Source of the DNA: DASRJJ01 sp050730855
GTDB taxonomy: Bacteria; Patescibacteriota; Saccharimonadia; Saccharimonadales; UBA4665
Assembly (NCBI GenBank): GCA_050730855.1
Contig: JBOHNU010000005.1
Location: 26,807-90,806, forward strand
Direction: 5' to 3'
DNA: 64,000 nucleotides
The first letter of the stretch is position 1; each line of letters opens with the position of its first letter. This document shows positions 1 through 10,273 of this stretch, in pieces. Below the pieces are notes generated by a model that saw nothing but the letters and a program-made list of their open reading frames with translations, searched no databases and was not told where the DNA came from. Made by a program: the position numbers and the translations under genes.

Positions 1-2
1 AG

Positions 3-1067
3 CAGGGCCGCGAATTGGTAGTAGATAACGTCATCCACATCTGGCATGAGATCTACAAGGACTTCTGGGGGCCACGCTCGGAAGACGTATTACGCGGCGC
101 GCTATTGACGCTCATCAACACCAAGGGGGCGAACGGCGAACCGTTCACGCTCATCGAAACGCCAGAGTTGTTGACTATCAACAACTTCCGTAAGTTCGTC
201 ACTGAGCAGGACGGCGTTCCGGCCGGACTCGAAAGCTTCTGGCACTGGTATCGCGGCATGCGCCCCGAGGAACGCCTCAAGGTCATCGGGCCGATTCTCA
301 ACAAGCTGCGCGCGGCAACGCTGCGCACCCCGATTCGGCTCATGCTAGGCCAATCTGAGGGCATCGACCTTGACCGCGTGCTGGCCGAGAAGAAGGTCTT
401 GCTCGTGCCCTTGAGCGCCGGAACACTCGGCGCGGAGACTGCCGGACTCCTCGGCACCATGCTGCTGGCGGCGCTGTGGCAAGCCATCCTCGGCCGGGTT
501 CAGCTTGACCCGAGCGAGCGGCACCCGGTCTACCTCTACGTTGACGAAGCCCAGTCGGTCTTGAAGCTCCCGGTAGACCTGGCGGACATGCTCGCCCAAG
601 CGCGCGGCCTGGGTGCCTCGTTCACGCTCGCGCATCAGCACCTTGGCCAGATCGACGACAAGCAGGTTAAGAGCGCGCTACTTGGCACGGTGCGCAGTCA
701 GATCGTGTTCCAAGCCATGCGCGAAGATGCTGCAACGCTCGCCCCTTCCTACGCGCCAAGGCTTACGGCTGACGACCTCATGGGCCTAGCTCGCTACGAG
801 TTCGCCATGCGTCCGCTAGTTGACGGCCAAACGCTCGCCCCGCTCACCGGCTCCACGCTTGCCCTCCCTCCGTCCATCCGCGACGGTGCAGCCCTAGCCG
901 AGACCAGCCGCCAACAGCACGGCAAACTCCGCAGCCAAGTAGAAGCCTCCTTGAAGGAACGCGGCCGTACGCCGGATGACGCCAGCTCGGGCACGGGCAC
1001 CAAGCCCAAGACCTACGGGCGCCGCAAGAAGCCCTCAGACGACAGCTGGAAAGGAGGTGCCGAATGA
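3..1067 (+). CDS. TraG/VirD4-like conjugative-transfer ATPase, C-terminal part (cut by the window edge)
   Basis: The frame is open to the left edge, so this is the C-terminal part of a larger protein. A Walker B-like motif (YLYVDEAQ, about residue 175) is followed by a segment GASFTLAHQHLGQ, as in VirD4/TraG and HerA-like DNA-pumping ATPases where the glutamine-rich strand follows Walker B. Family members are membrane-linked hexamers that move DNA during conjugation. The tail after residue 300 is hydrophilic and probably disordered. The stop codon overlaps the ATG of the next small ORF (ATGA), which points to translational coupling. No relaxase is visible here. Confidence 0.65.
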   Translation, partial: QGRELVVDNVIHIWHEIYKDFWGPRSEDVLRGALLTLINTKGANGEPFTLIETPELLTINNFRKFVTEQDGVPAGLESFWHWYRGMRPEERLKVIGPILNKLRAATLRTPIRLMLGQSEGIDLDRVLAEKKVLLVPLSAGTLGAETAGLLGTMLLAALWQAILGRVQLDPSERHPVYLYVDEAQSVLKLPVDLADMLAQARGLGASFTLAHQHLGQIDDKQVKSALLGTVRSQIVFQAMREDAATLAPSYAPRLTADDLMGLARYEFAMRPLVDGQTLAPLTGSTLALPPSIRDGAALAETSRQQHGKLRSQVEASLKERGRTPDDASSGTGTKPKTYGRRKKPSDDSWKGGAE

Positions 1068-1198
1068 CCGAACTACTAACCCGATCGCTGCCCCGGTCGC
1101 GTCGCCCATTGACTCACTGCCTCCCTGGTCAGCATCTCCCAAACTCCCTCTACTGCCAACGAAATATGACTGCTGACCGAGGCAGCAGTCATGGGTGA
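1064..1198 (+). CDS. Small coupled ORF of unknown function, 44 aa
   Basis: The ATG overlaps the stop of the upstream ATPase gene in an ATGA junction and has a near-perfect Shine-Dalgarno site (AAGGAGGTG at 1051-1059). The 44-aa frame ends at 1198, 8 nt inside the following replication-relaxation gene. The product is arginine-rich and proline-rich at first and contains two cysteines; no family is recognised. It may be a real small protein or a coupling ORF that carries ribosomes from the ATPase gene to the next start. Only the start signal and the two overlaps support it. Confidence 0.45.
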   Translation: MTELLTRSLPRSRRPLTHCLPGQHLPNSLYCQRNMTADRGSSHG

Positions 1199-1997
1199 GC
1201 GGCGGGCGACTCGGGCGGCGGTCGGCCGGCTGTCTGAGACCTTGAGCGAGCGGGATATGGCCATCTTGGCGGACGTGGCCAAGGTGCGAGTGCTGACCGG
1301 CAGGCAGGTGGAGCGGCTGCATTTCGCGCACTTGGGGGGGATGCATCGGGACCGCACGAGGCGTCGGGTTTTAGAACGACTCGCAGCCGCAGGTTTGCTG
1401 ACTGCGCTACCACGACGGGTTGGGGGCGGGCGGGCGGGATCGGCCGGGATGATCTTCGCGTTAGGATTAGTCGGACAGCGATGGCTGTCAATGCAGGCTG
1501 ACGGCGCGGCAACTGCTCGCACCCGTCAACCCGGCGTGCCTACAGAGCGGTTCCTCGCTCATACCCTCGTGGTGGCTGAACTGTACGTGAGCTTGACGGA
1601 AGCAAGCCGTACGGATGCGTTGACCCTCAACGACTTTCGGGCGGAGCCTGCGGCCTGGTGGCGAGATAGCGAGGGCGAGTGGGTCAAGCCGGATGCGTTG
1701 GCCGTGGTGAGCAACGGCGATGTTGAGGACTCGTGGGCGATTGAGGTTGACCAGGCGACGGAGAGTCTGCCGACGCTGCGGCGCAAGCTCGCCTTCTACC
1801 TCGACCTGGCCAGGAACGAGGAACATGGGCCGAACCGTGGGCCACTGCCGCGTGTCCTCATCACGGTGCCGGATGAACGGCGACGGAGCGCGGTGGGTGA
1901 GCTGCTGCGGTCGCTGCCTGAGCCTGCTGGGGAGTTGTTTGTGGTGACTGTCCACAGTGGAGCGATAGCGGCCATAACCGAGGCGTTGCAACAGTAA
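1191..1997 (+). CDS. Replication-relaxation family protein
   Basis: A 268-aa soluble protein with an N-terminal winged-helix-like segment (SERDMAILADVAKVRVLTG, about residues 18-37, then QVERLHF). This layout is typical of the replication-relaxation family found on plasmids and integrative elements of Gram-positive and CPR bacteria. Members are thought to act in plasmid or element replication or relaxation, but the biochemistry is poorly known. The middle part (WAIEVDQATES, about residues 183-193) fits the nuclease-like fold proposed for the family, which is less certain. It overlaps the 44-aa ORF and sits directly upstream of the XRE regulator. Confidence 0.7.
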   Translation: MGERRATRAAVGRLSETLSERDMAILADVAKVRVLTGRQVERLHFAHLGGMHRDRTRRRVLERLAAAGLLTALPRRVGGGRAGSAGMIFALGLVGQRWLSMQADGAATARTRQPGVPTERFLAHTLVVAELYVSLTEASRTDALTLNDFRAEPAAWWRDSEGEWVKPDALAVVSNGDVEDSWAIEVDQATESLPTLRRKLAFYLDLARNEEHGPNRGPLPRVLITVPDERRRSAVGELLRSLPEPAGELFVVTVHSGAIAAITEALQQ

Positions 1998-2004
1998 CAG
2001 GTAG

Positions 2005-2038
2005 CACAGTGTTGTGCATTCTACTGCACACAACTGTG
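2005..2038 (+). promoter_or_regulatory. Imperfect inverted repeat upstream of the XRE gene, candidate operator
   Basis: Two 14-bp arms, CACAGTGTTGTGCA at 2005-2018 and TGCACACAACTGTG at 2025-2038, match at 12 of 14 positions around a 6-bp centre. The repeat lies in the gap between the replication-relaxation stop (1997) and the XRE start (2078), where an autoregulatory operator would be expected. Binding by the XRE protein is an inference. Confidence 0.5.
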
Positions 2039-2077
2039 CGATCTTGTGATAGGATTCTATGTAAAGAGGAGCAAGAC

Positions 2078-2494
2078 ATGTCAAACCAAGCTAGAAAATC
2101 CAAAGCCGACAAACAGCCGACACTTGGCGAGACGCTACGGGCAGCTCGCGAGGAAGCCGGGCTATCCAAGCTTCAGCTCGAAGCCACGTCAGGTGTCGGC
2201 CGGATGAACATTTCCCGGTTGGAATCCGATTGGTACCAAGAACCCCCGTCAGATGACCTCATTCGCCTGGCGAGGGCACTGGAACTCAACGAAACCGACC
2301 TCTTCCTCATCGCTGGGTTACCGATCCCGAAAGAAGCCGCAAGCCTAGACATCATGCTGCGCAAAGGATACGGCGTCACCGATGAAGAACTGCCAGAGCT
2401 GAAACGGCAAATTGAGGCGCTGATCGCCAAGCATCACCAGGAACCGAGCAAACGTAAAGCCAAGGGAGGGCAACAACATGACCAAGACAACTAA
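2078..2494 (+). CDS. XRE-family helix-turn-helix regulator of the element
   Basis: The start is set at the ATG preceded by AAAGAGGA (2064-2070); the longer frame from 2009 would run through the inverted-repeat operator. The 138-aa protein has an N-terminal HTH (about residues 18-72; GETLRAAREEAGLSKLQLE, then a recognition helix with NISRLE), then a hinge and a lysine-rich tail. XRE proteins followed by ImmA/IrrE proteases are the usual repressor plus anti-repressor pair of ICEBs1-like elements and phages. The protease cleaves the repressor after DNA damage or a cell-density signal and frees integration and transfer genes. The ends overlap by 17 nt, so the two are co-translated. Confidence 0.8.
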   Translation: MSNQARKSKADKQPTLGETLRAAREEAGLSKLQLEATSGVGRMNISRLESDWYQEPPSDDLIRLARALELNETDLFLIAGLPIPKEAASLDIMLRKGYGVTDEELPELKRQIEALIAKHHQEPSKRKAKGGQQHDQDN

Positions 2495-3107
2495 GGAGGC
2501 GAAGACCAACATCATCCGCGAACTGCGGGCACTCGTGCCGCACCGGCCATTGACCTACAGCGAGAGCTACATCCTGGCTGAGAAACAGGCCAATCGCGCG
2601 CTTCAACTCCTCGGCCAGACAGAGCCAGATGTCAACCTGGGCTGGATTCTCGACCTACCAAGGGTCGTTGTCGAGCTGGCACCGCGCCACAAGATGGACG
2701 GCATAGCCGGGTTCACCACGTTCTCGCGCGGTAAGTACTTTGTGATGGTCAACAAGAACGACGCGCACCCACGGCGACGCTTCACCCTGGCGCACGAGTG
2801 CAAGCACCTCCTGGACTACACCGCTGCGCCCGTCATCCACAAAGGACTTGGCTCTGGCGACACCGACCGGCAAAGCCAACAAATCGAGAGCGTCTGCAAC
2901 CATTTCGCGGCCTGCCTGCTCATGCCACGCAACTGGGTAAAGCGGGTGTGGGCCAACGGACTACAAGATGTGCCGACGCTGGCCACGCTGTTCAACGTGT
3001 CCGAGGAAGCGATGGAACGGCGCTTGAAGTTCTTGGGCTACATCGACAACGACCCTAAACCGATCAAGGCTTACTTCCGCAAGGAATCCGTGGCGCTGGC
3101 CGCGTAG
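2478..3107 (+). CDS. ImmA/IrrE-family metallo-endopeptidase
   Basis: A 209-aa protein with the zinc-binding helix FTLAHECKHLLDY (HExxH, about residues 101-113) and a second family segment FAACLLMPRNWV about 40 residues on. A strong GGGAGGG Shine-Dalgarno precedes the ATG, which overlaps the XRE gene. In ICEBs1 and related elements ImmA cleaves the ImmR repressor; the same role is inferred here from the gene pair. The C-terminus (AMERRLKFLGYI) is typical of the family. Motif and context both support the call. Confidence 0.85.
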   Translation: MTKTTKEAKTNIIRELRALVPHRPLTYSESYILAEKQANRALQLLGQTEPDVNLGWILDLPRVVVELAPRHKMDGIAGFTTFSRGKYFVMVNKNDAHPRRRFTLAHECKHLLDYTAAPVIHKGLGSGDTDRQSQQIESVCNHFAACLLMPRNWVKRVWANGLQDVPTLATLFNVSEEAMERRLKFLGYIDNDPKPIKAYFRKESVALAA

Positions 3108-3128
3108 AAATCGAAAGGAGGGTCGCAG

Positions 3129-4940
<1,812 letters not shown>

Positions 4941-4982
4941 CGGAACACCATCATTTTAACAGATATACTACCGCTTTTAAAG

Positions 4983-5912
4983 CTACAAAATCCGGCGCAG
5001 GCGGGCGATGACGATTACGGAAATGTTAAGCACAACGGCCATAACTACCAGGCCGACCAAAACCCACGCCTCCTCTTGGAACGGCAAGTCGATGTTCATG
5101 CCGTACAGACCGAAAATCATGCTGGGCAGCATTATCATCACGGTAATGACGGTGAGCAGTTTAATGGTGCGGTTTACGTTGTTGGTGCTGATGGAGCTAT
5201 ATGCCTCGCGGATGTTAGTAACCGATTTGACGTTGGAGTTACAGGCCTCGATGGACTGCTCGTTATTGAGTAGCAAATCTTCTACGATGTCTTGATCTTC
5301 CTCAAACAGCGGCATGTAGCGGCCAAGCAGCAGGCGGCGCAGCGTGGCGTTGGCGGGCATTAGCGCTGACAAAAATTCGTTCAGCTCGTCTTCTATCGTT
5401 ACAAAGTCCACAAAATCCTGGTTGCGGATTTCGTGGCCGCGCAGGCGCGAACGAATGAGCTTGATCTGCTTGCTGGTTTTGCTAATAAAGCCATCGTACT
5501 GCTCGACGATTTGCCCGAGGATTTGCAGCACCAGCTTGGCGCGCTGAGTGGTGGCGAATTCGACCTTGCCGCCGAGGAAGGCGTCGAGGGGTGGCAAGCG
5601 CACCAGCGACACGGTAACCAGAAAATCCTTGCCAAAGATAAAAAGCAGCGGCACGGTCTCGATGTCGCCGTCGGCGTTTTTGTAGGCAAAGCGCATGAAA
5701 ATGTAACTTTGGTCGCCTTCTTTTTCGAGGCGGGGCATTTCGTCTTCGTCTAGCGCGTCCTCTATAAGCCCTTCGTCTAATTTAAAATCGCTAACCAGTT
5801 TGGCGACTTCGTGGTGGTTCGGAGCCTCAGCGTACACCCACGCGCCGCGCTTGTATTCACTCAGCTCCTGTAGTTTCTCGCTGCGCAGACTCTTATAGAA
5901 ATACTTAATCAT
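4983..5912 (-). CDS. CorA-family magnesium/divalent cation channel
   Basis: A 309-aa protein with a large cytosolic alpha/beta N-domain, a long helical stalk and two C-terminal membrane helices (about residues 250-272 and 284-304). The signature YGMN at the end of the first membrane helix is the selectivity-filter motif of CorA, a pentameric Mg2+ channel of the inner membrane. The length is normal. The start has AGAGG about 6 nt upstream. The periplasmic loop after GMN is short and has acidic residues, as is usual. Confidence 0.9.
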   Translation of the reverse strand: MIKYFYKSLRSEKLQELSEYKRGAWVYAEAPNHHEVAKLVSDFKLDEGLIEDALDEDEMPRLEKEGDQSYIFMRFAYKNADGDIETVPLLFIFGKDFLVTVSLVRLPPLDAFLGGKVEFATTQRAKLVLQILGQIVEQYDGFISKTSKQIKLIRSRLRGHEIRNQDFVDFVTIEDELNEFLSALMPANATLRRLLLGRYMPLFEEDQDIVEDLLLNNEQSIEACNSNVKSVTNIREAYSSISTNNVNRTIKLLTVITVMIMLPSMIFGLYGMNIDLPFQEEAWVLVGLVVMAVVLNISVIVIARLRRIL

Positions 5913-5969
5913 GGCGGCCTCTGACTTTAAGGGTTGTTGCCCTCATTGTACCACCGGGATGCGTGTGTA

Positions 5970-6518
5970 CTAAACCTGGCGCAACAGAAAGTCGTGCAGA
6001 TGTTTGTGAGCTTTGGCGCGGGGCGAGAACCTTTTTTTGTCGTGGTCGGACATTTCGGCAAAGGTTTTGTCGCTGCCGTTTGGGATAAAAACCGGATCCC
6101 AACCCATACCGTGCGCGCCGCGGGGTTTGGCCGCTATGTTGCCTTCGGTGCTGCCTTCAAAAAAATGCACGCTGTCGCCGCTACAGTAAGCATATGTTAC
6201 CCGCGCCACCGCCGAGCGGTGCGGCAGCGTGTCTGCAACCTTGCACAGCCCCTCGTTACCGAGCTCTTCTAAAAACCACTTTATAAATGTGCCGGGCAGC
6301 CGCCCCATGGCGGTAAATACCAGCGAGGTGTCCTCCACCAAAACCGGCGATTTTAAAATGCCGTACGCTTGGCGCACCTTATGCTCGGCGACGGTGTGCG
6401 AATTGAGAGACTGTATCTCGTCCAGGTCTAGTTTGTGATGCGTGACTGGCCAGTCCAACCACTTAGCCAAATAATCCGCTTTGCGCTGGTTGCCGGTGAT
6501 AAATGTCAGCTGCTTCAT
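5970..6518 (-). CDS. Non-canonical purine NTP pyrophosphatase (Ham1/RdgB family)
   Basis: The 182-aa protein opens with the family signature ITGNQRKADYL (compare TxNxxKxxE of RdgB) and keeps a VEDTSLVF segment, the usual site of the substrate and metal acidic pair, and GMGWDPVFIPNG near residue 140. RdgB/ITPA enzymes hydrolyse dITP, ITP and XTP to monophosphates and so keep deaminated purines out of DNA and RNA. It is single-copy, lies between corA and a small unknown gene, and stands slightly shorter than the E. coli enzyme (197 aa). Confidence 0.85.
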   Translation of the reverse strand: MKQLTFITGNQRKADYLAKWLDWPVTHHKLDLDEIQSLNSHTVAEHKVRQAYGILKSPVLVEDTSLVFTAMGRLPGTFIKWFLEELGNEGLCKVADTLPHRSAVARVTYAYCSGDSVHFFEGSTEGNIAAKPRGAHGMGWDPVFIPNGSDKTFAEMSDHDKKRFSPRAKAHKHLHDFLLRQV

Positions 6519-6574
6519 TGTTTACACATGATAGCAAGAACCACCGCAAAAACAAGCGACAGCCTCGGACCCTA

Positions 6575-7102
6575 TCACCTGCCCTGCAGATTCTTGTTAA
6601 TCGCCTGTAGCTCGGCGATGGCCACGCCGACTACCGTGTCGGTGCGCAGCTTGGCCTCGGTGTTTTCGAACCACAGGGAAATCCATTTGCAAAACTGACC
6701 GTTTTTTTCGTCGGTCCAGGACAGGCCGGATTCGGCCGCCAGGATAGTCGGCGCGTCGACGTTTTCGGGTATTAGGAAATCTATGTGATCTAAGCCAACG
6801 GCGTCGGTTGAGTCAGGGCGGCGCTGCATGAGCTTGATGACCCTAAGATCCAGACCCAACTGGCCGCCGTCTTTCAGGTGCATGGTGGCAATCCAGCGAT
6901 CGTTAATCCAACCGAGGTGGATTTGGTCGCAGTCGTCGCGCAGATCGTGGAACCGCCCCTGAAAATCGACAAAATCTTCGGTTTTCCATCCCACGGCCGT
7001 GGGCTTTAGCTGCTCAAAAAACCGTTTGTTGCGCCTGGCGGCCACCAGCTTCTGCCATTTGGCGTTGTAGATGTCGATGGCCGTGTTTAACTCTTCCAAC
7101 AT
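6575..7102 (-). CDS. Conserved-looking hypothetical protein, 175 aa
   Basis: No family is recognised with confidence. The protein is soluble and alpha/beta in character. The segment VGLDHIDFLIPE near residue 100 recalls the start of a vicinal-oxygen-chelate (glyoxalase-like) half-domain, but the second metal ligand cannot be placed. A promoter (TACAAT on the minus strand, near 7126-7131) and a GGGAGGG Shine-Dalgarno precede the ATG, so it has its own transcript directly downstream of ligA. The signals and length support a real gene; the function is unknown. Confidence 0.6.
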   Translation of the reverse strand: MLEELNTAIDIYNAKWQKLVAARRNKRFFEQLKPTAVGWKTEDFVDFQGRFHDLRDDCDQIHLGWINDRWIATMHLKDGGQLGLDLRVIKLMQRRPDSTDAVGLDHIDFLIPENVDAPTILAAESGLSWTDEKNGQFCKWISLWFENTEAKLRTDTVVGVAIAELQAINKNLQGR

Positions 7103-7119
7103 ATACCCTCCCTTTTGGT

Positions 7120-9147
7120 TTATTGTAGCAGTTTTAGTAGCGCTGTTTCGTCGATTTGTTTGACTCCCAGCTTTTGGGCTTTTACCAGTTTGGACGCGCC
7201 GGCGTTGGCGCCAACCACAAGATACGTGGTATCTTTGCCCACCGAGGTTTGGAATGTGCCGCCTAGGATCCGGATTTTTTCGGCGGCTTCATCGCGCCCC
7301 ATGCCGTCCAGCGTACCGGAGACCACGAAGCTCTGGCCGTGCAGCGGGCCGCGGGCGTGCGAGGTAAAGTGCGGCTTTACGCCCACGTTTTCAAACTTTT
7401 CGAGAAGCCGCTGGTTGTCGGGGTCGGCAAACCAGGCCAAGAGACTTTCGGCTACGATGGTGCCGACGCCCTCCACCTCGAGCAGCTCATCCAGCGTGGC
7501 TTGCGCCAGTTTTTCGAGCGAGCCGAAATGTTCCGACAGGTCAATAGCCGTTTGCGACCCAACATGTCGAATGCCCAAGCCGTAGATAAACCGCGGCAGC
7601 TCCGGCGTTTTCTTTTGCTGGATCGCCGCCGCCAGTTTGGCGGCCGAAATGTCGGCGAAGCGCTCCAGCTCGATCACTTTCTCTTTGGTAAGCGTATATA
7701 TATCGGCCAGATCGCGCACCAAATCAGCATCCACCAGCGCGGCGACGTTTTTTTCACCCAAGCCTTCGATGTCCAGCGCGCCGCGGCTAGCGTAATGTTC
7801 CAGTGCGCCCTTAAGCAAAATCGTGCCGCTCGCGCCCTTAACGCGGTACACCGCCTCGCCCTCCGGCCGCTCGAAAGTCAGCTCGGGGTATTGGCGCTTC
7901 AGCTCTTTTTCCATGTTAAACTTGCGCGTGTTTTTCGGCCGCAGCTCCAGCAAAACTTTTGAAACCTGCGGGATGATATCTCCGGCTTTAAAAATGATTA
8001 CCGTGTCGCCGACGCGCACGTCCTTACGGGCGATTTCGTCGGCGTTGTGCAAGGACGCGTGCTGCACAGTGGTGCCGGCCACAACAATCGGGTCAAACAC
8101 CGCCACGGGCGTGGCCGCGCCGGTGCGGCCGATAGACATCACGATGTCTTTTACAACGGTCGTACCTTCCTCGGCGGTGTACTTGTAGGCTATGGCGCCG
8201 CGCGGTGCTTTGCCCACCACGCCCAGCTCGGCATAAAGCGCGCGGTCATTTAGTTTAACAACTAAACCGTCGGTGTTGTAGGGTAGGTCGTGGCGCTTAT
8301 TCTCCCATTCCTCGGCAAATTTCATAAGTTTATCGAGATTTGTAAAGACCTCGGCTTGCGTGTTGGCCGCCAAACCAAGTGCGCGAATTGCTTGGTAGGC
8401 AAAATCGTACGTGGGCACTTCGGCTGGGTTGTCGCGAAGGACTTCCCAGGCACGGAAACGAAGCGGCCGTGCGGCAGCCAATCTGGGGTCGAGCTGGCGG
8501 ATGCTGCCCGCGGCGGTGTTGCGCGGATTGGCGTACAGCGGCAGACCGGCCTCCTCGCGCTGGCGATTTAGCAACTCGAAATCTTTTTTGTGGATTACTA
8601 CCTCACCGCGGATTTCGGTGCGGCCTTTTAAAAAAGCGGCGAATTTTTTGTCGCGTCGCAGCTGCGTTGGCACGCTGTCGATGGTGCGGATATTGGCGGT
8701 GACGTCCTCGCCCGTAAAGCCGTCGCCGCGGGTGACAGCGCGCATCAGAACGCCGTCTTCGTACACCAGTGCGCAGGCCAGGCCGTCCATTTTAATGTCG
8801 GCAAACAGCTCCAGCTTGCGGCCGGGCGCCAGTTTTTCCAGGCGCTGCAGCCAGGCCTCAACTTCCGCCCTTCCGAACGCATCGTTCAGGCTGAGCATGC
8901 GTGTGCCGTGCTTAACCTGGGTAAAGCCGGGCAGCGGTTTGCCAGCCACACGCTGCGTGGGGCTGTCCGGCGTTGACAGCTCGGGAAACTGCTCTTCCAG
9001 CTGCGCTAGCTCGTGCTTAAGGCTGTCGGCGGCGGCCTCGCTCATGGTTGATTCATCCAACACATGGTAGTGGTAACGGTAGTCGGCAATCAGCTGCCGC
9101 AGCTTGGCGGCGCGGGTTTTGGCCTGGGCAAACGTAGGTTTTTTCAT
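7120..9147 (-). CDS. ligA: NAD-dependent DNA ligase LigA, lacking the zinc-finger cysteines
   Basis: A 675-aa protein in the standard LigA order: Ia domain, adenylation domain with the nucleophile lysine in ADIKMDGLA (Lys119), OB fold, a degenerate zinc-finger region, HhH domain (IEGLGEKNV, then the VEGVGTIVAESL hairpins) and a C-terminal BRCT domain. It seals nicks in replication and repair using NAD+. The four cysteines that normally hold zinc between OB and HhH (about residues 400-440) are absent; the protein has a single Cys, next to the active site. The ATG overlaps the stop of the upstream membrane-protein gene (ATGA), so the two are coupled. Confidence 0.95.
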   Translation of the reverse strand: MKKPTFAQAKTRAAKLRQLIADYRYHYHVLDESTMSEAAADSLKHELAQLEEQFPELSTPDSPTQRVAGKPLPGFTQVKHGTRMLSLNDAFGRAEVEAWLQRLEKLAPGRKLELFADIKMDGLACALVYEDGVLMRAVTRGDGFTGEDVTANIRTIDSVPTQLRRDKKFAAFLKGRTEIRGEVVIHKKDFELLNRQREEAGLPLYANPRNTAAGSIRQLDPRLAAARPLRFRAWEVLRDNPAEVPTYDFAYQAIRALGLAANTQAEVFTNLDKLMKFAEEWENKRHDLPYNTDGLVVKLNDRALYAELGVVGKAPRGAIAYKYTAEEGTTVVKDIVMSIGRTGAATPVAVFDPIVVAGTTVQHASLHNADEIARKDVRVGDTVIIFKAGDIIPQVSKVLLELRPKNTRKFNMEKELKRQYPELTFERPEGEAVYRVKGASGTILLKGALEHYASRGALDIEGLGEKNVAALVDADLVRDLADIYTLTKEKVIELERFADISAAKLAAAIQQKKTPELPRFIYGLGIRHVGSQTAIDLSEHFGSLEKLAQATLDELLEVEGVGTIVAESLLAWFADPDNQRLLEKFENVGVKPHFTSHARGPLHGQSFVVSGTLDGMGRDEAAEKIRILGGTFQTSVGKDTTYLVVGANAGASKLVKAQKLGVKQIDETALLKLLQ

Positions 9148-10100
9148 ATCAATGCTCTATACAAACGGTACATGTAGCTGTGCGAAACAGCCAGAGCCAA
9201 CACCATGTAGGCGTAAAACACCCAGCCAGCAATGGCCGTGGCGAACATCAAAACCGGTATCATCATAGCCGCCGCAATAACCAGCAAGGCCAGCGGCAAA
9301 AACAGTATCTTACGCATAACCTGCCAGCGGCGCCCGCGCACCAGCTGCCGGGCGGAGCGCAGCGCGGGCAGGGGCGTCATATCCGGCAAACTTACGATGT
9401 ACAGCGCAAACACCGACGACGTTACCAGGTACAGCGAAACAAGCGCCAGCACAAAAAAGCCGACTCCCCATAGCGCTACCTCCAGCCCTGTGGCGGCTAT
9501 GCCGTTATTAACGATCATATTAAAAATCGTGCCGCCAATGGCAAACGGCAGTAGCTGCAGAACCACCACAATAAGCACCAGCAAAAACGGAACAAGCGGA
9601 TACATACCAAAATAAAACCCGTCGCGGATGCGCGGCGAATTGTTGGCATAAACCTGCCGCAGCGCCCAGATGAGCGCCAGGCTGGCGATGATGGTTATCA
9701 AAAACTGGTAGGTGTTGGCCGTGGCACCCAGCGCCGATGACTTGCCCAGCAGTTCGGCAAACAATGCCGCTCCAGCGGCGAGGCCGGCAAAATTGCCGGT
9801 TAAGGTTTGCTCCAGCGCCTTTTTTGTTTCGTCCAAGCCGTTTAACGCGGTAAGCCCCTGCACGAAAATCAGATACAGCAGGCCGTATACTGCCGCCATA
9901 CCCAAAAACAGCTTGGCGTGTTTTTTAAGAACGCCCAGTGCCTGAATGAACAGCCTAAAGCTGCCGGGCAAGCTCGGCAAGCCCTGCGGCTTGATGCGTT
10001 TTTGCAGCTGGAACGACTGGTAGCTTTTAAACTCGGTCTTCGCCGGCTTCTCCTCTTGCTCGCGCACAGCAGCCGGCTGCTTTTTAAAGCGTTTTGCCAT
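9144..10100 (-). CDS. Multi-pass membrane protein of unknown function, 318 aa
   Basis: A basic, glutamine-rich N-terminus of about 60 residues precedes six to eight hydrophobic segments (for example residues 68-90, 130-160, 175-200, 215-245, 270-310). The layout recalls the DUF975 or glycerophosphodiester phosphodiesterase membrane-domain families, but no signature can be named. Two in-frame ATGs exist at 10106 and 10100. The second is chosen because a -10 box (TACAAT, 10108-10113) ends 7 nt before it, which fits a leaderless mRNA. It is co-transcribed with ligA through an ATGA overlap. Confidence 0.7.
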   Translation of the reverse strand: MAKRFKKQPAAVREQEEKPAKTEFKSYQSFQLQKRIKPQGLPSLPGSFRLFIQALGVLKKHAKLFLGMAAVYGLLYLIFVQGLTALNGLDETKKALEQTLTGNFAGLAAGAALFAELLGKSSALGATANTYQFLITIIASLALIWALRQVYANNSPRIRDGFYFGMYPLVPFLLVLIVVVLQLLPFAIGGTIFNMIVNNGIAATGLEVALWGVGFFVLALVSLYLVTSSVFALYIVSLPDMTPLPALRSARQLVRGRRWQVMRKILFLPLALLVIAAAMMIPVLMFATAIAGWVFYAYMVLALAVSHSYMYRLYRALI

Positions 10101-10107
10101 ACGCATT

Positions 10108-10113
10108 ATTGTA
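10108..10113 (-). promoter_or_regulatory. Extended -10 (TGGTACAAT), leaderless start for the 9144-10100 gene
   Basis: On the minus strand TACAAT ends 7 nt before the ATG at 10100 and carries the TGn extension. The transcript should begin at or next to the start codon. The -35 region falls at the edge of the nested inverted repeat. Confidence 0.55.
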
Positions 10114-10129
10114 CCAGATGGAAGGCAAT

Positions 10130-10264
10130 CGGCAGCCTGGCTATGCCCTTTGCGGAGACTGTGAAATCGGTTGCAATAACCGATTTCAGCCGAACGCTTA
10201 CTTAAACTTCCAGTGGAAGTTTAAGTAAAGAGTGTGCTCCGAAAAGGGTGTATCCAGGCTGCCG
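10130..10264. repeat. 135-bp nested inverted repeat (28-bp outer stem enclosing two perfect hairpins)
   Basis: The outer arms 10130-10157 and 10237-10264 are complementary over an 11-bp perfect block (CGGCAGCCTGG), then CCCTTT and CGGAG with a few mismatches between. Inside are two perfect hairpins: a 10-bp stem with a 5-nt loop at 10163-10187 and a 14-bp stem with a 3-nt loop at 10198-10228. The element fills the space between the htpX stop and the promoter of the next gene. It could be a structured RNA, a miniature inverted-repeat element or a transcript-end structure. No second copy was noticed in the window. Confidence 0.8.
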
Positions 10265-10273
10265 GGCATCTAA

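Noticed and set aside
53..1346. Several long antisense frames opposite the TraG-like and replication-relaxation genes
   Set aside because: They mirror GC-rich coding sequence, lack start signals and read as Arg/Ser/Pro-rich shadows.
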